Source: an uncultured Paraglaciecola sp.
GTDB taxonomy: Bacteria > Pseudomonadota > Gammaproteobacteria > Enterobacterales > Alteromonadaceae
Length of the DNA stretch: 5,771 bases
Reading direction: 5' to 3'
NCBI GenBank assembly: GCA_905479025.1
Contig: CAJQKX010000284.1
Coordinates: 1 to 5,771 of the forward strand
In this document: positions 5,398-5,771 of the stretch, piece after piece
Layout of the letters: the number at the start of each line of letters is the position of its first letter
Numbering within the stretch: position 1 is the stretch's first letter
Program-made: the position numbers and the translations under genes
The notes under the pieces: model-generated
The model's input: only the letters and a program-made list of their open reading frames with translations
What the model was told of the DNA's origin: nothing
Databases searched by the model: none

Positions 5398-5771
5398 TTA
5401 TGCTTTTGGCATAAAACAGTTTAAAAGCTCCGCATTTGTAGGATATTTTTCAAGTAACTCAGCTAGTTTTCTCGCGCCCTCTAAGGGCTTTAGGTGCGAA
5501 AGTGCCCTACGCAAAACGATTACTTTTTCAAGATCTTTCGGATTTAAAAGTAGTTCCTCACGGCGCGTACTACTTTTTGCAACATCTAGTGCAGGAAAAA
5601 CCCGCTGGTCTGCAATCTTCCGTGATAAAACGATTTCCATATTTCCAGTGCCTTTGAATTCTTCAAAGATCACCTGATCCATCTGACTTCCGGTATCAAC
5701 GAGTATGGTAGCTAGAATTGTGAGGGACCCACCGTTTTCGATTTTTCTGGCGGAGCCAAAAAGTTTTCGTG
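5398..5771 (-). CDS. rho: Transcription termination factor Rho, C-terminal 123 residues (runs off right edge)
   Basis: The minus strand is open from the right edge to the stop at 5398-5400. The visible part is the end of the RecA-like ATPase domain of Rho, the RNA-dependent hexameric helicase that ends transcription. It reads KLFGSARKIENGG, SLTILATILVDTGSQ, MDQVIFEEFKGTGNMEI, LSRKIADQRVFPALD and SSTRREELLL, colinear with E. coli Rho from about residue 298 to 372. The residue matching E. coli Arg366, the arginine finger, is present in SSTRREELL, as is that matching Arg353. The last 50 residues keep the length (94 residues after the conserved Met, against 93 in E. coli) but diverge, with VIVLRRAL in place of MWILRKII and a tail PTNAELLNCFMPKA. 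The family call is certain. Whether it is the main chromosomal rho or an extra copy cannot be told, because the RNA-binding N-terminus is outside the window. The ATG at 5682 is internal, not the start. Confidence 0.95.
   Translation of the reverse strand, partial: RKLFGSARKIENGGSLTILATILVDTGSQMDQVIFEEFKGTGNMEIVLSRKIADQRVFPALDVAKSSTRREELLLNPKDLEKVIVLRRALSHLKPLEGARKLAELLEKYPTNAELLNCFMPKA

Overview
The window looks like chromosomal DNA of a Gram-negative bacterium. It holds a lipobox lipoprotein, a Rho factor and an acyl-CoA ligase, with Shine-Dalgarno (SD) sites of the AGGA/GAGG type and AT-rich intergenic gaps. The style suggests a marine-type gammaproteobacterium, but this is an impression from protein style only. 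The Rho tail at the right edge is unlike the enterobacterial form, so the lineage stays open.

Left part (1-853, minus strand): the N-terminal 284 residues of an ATP-grasp ligase resembling the amino-acid ligase part of cyanophycin synthetases. It runs off the left edge, so its product is unknown. A gap of about 630 bases follows (854-1481), with no gene but several short stem-loops.

Middle (1482-2777, plus strand): a complete PaaI-type hotdog thioesterase with an inverted repeat over its stop codon; then the decayed N-terminus of a class I SAM methyltransferase (frameshifted and cut off before its SAM-binding glycine loop); then, 30 bases after the remnant ends and with its own good ribosome site, a small DCC-family (DUF393) protein with a CxxC motif. 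The methyltransferase debris is in frame with the DCC gene and lengthens its open frame artificially. The better start is the ATG at 2370.

Right part: a complete AMP-forming acyl-CoA ligase on the minus strand (2894-4537), converging on the DCC gene. An AT-rich divergent intergenic region (4538-4928) holds a terminator-like hairpin on the plus strand with no obvious gene to end. A small lipoprotein gene (4929-5165, plus) may be shortened by a frameshift. The C-terminal 123 residues of a Rho transcription terminator lie on the minus strand at the right edge.

Functional links are loose. The ligase makes acyl-CoA and the thioesterase may hydrolyse acyl-CoA, but they are on opposite strands and not in one operon. 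The gene remnant, long gaps, changing strands and atypical Rho tail suggest a region that has been rearranged. No complete new multi-gene system is visible. No tRNA, rRNA, transposase or CRISPR array was seen.
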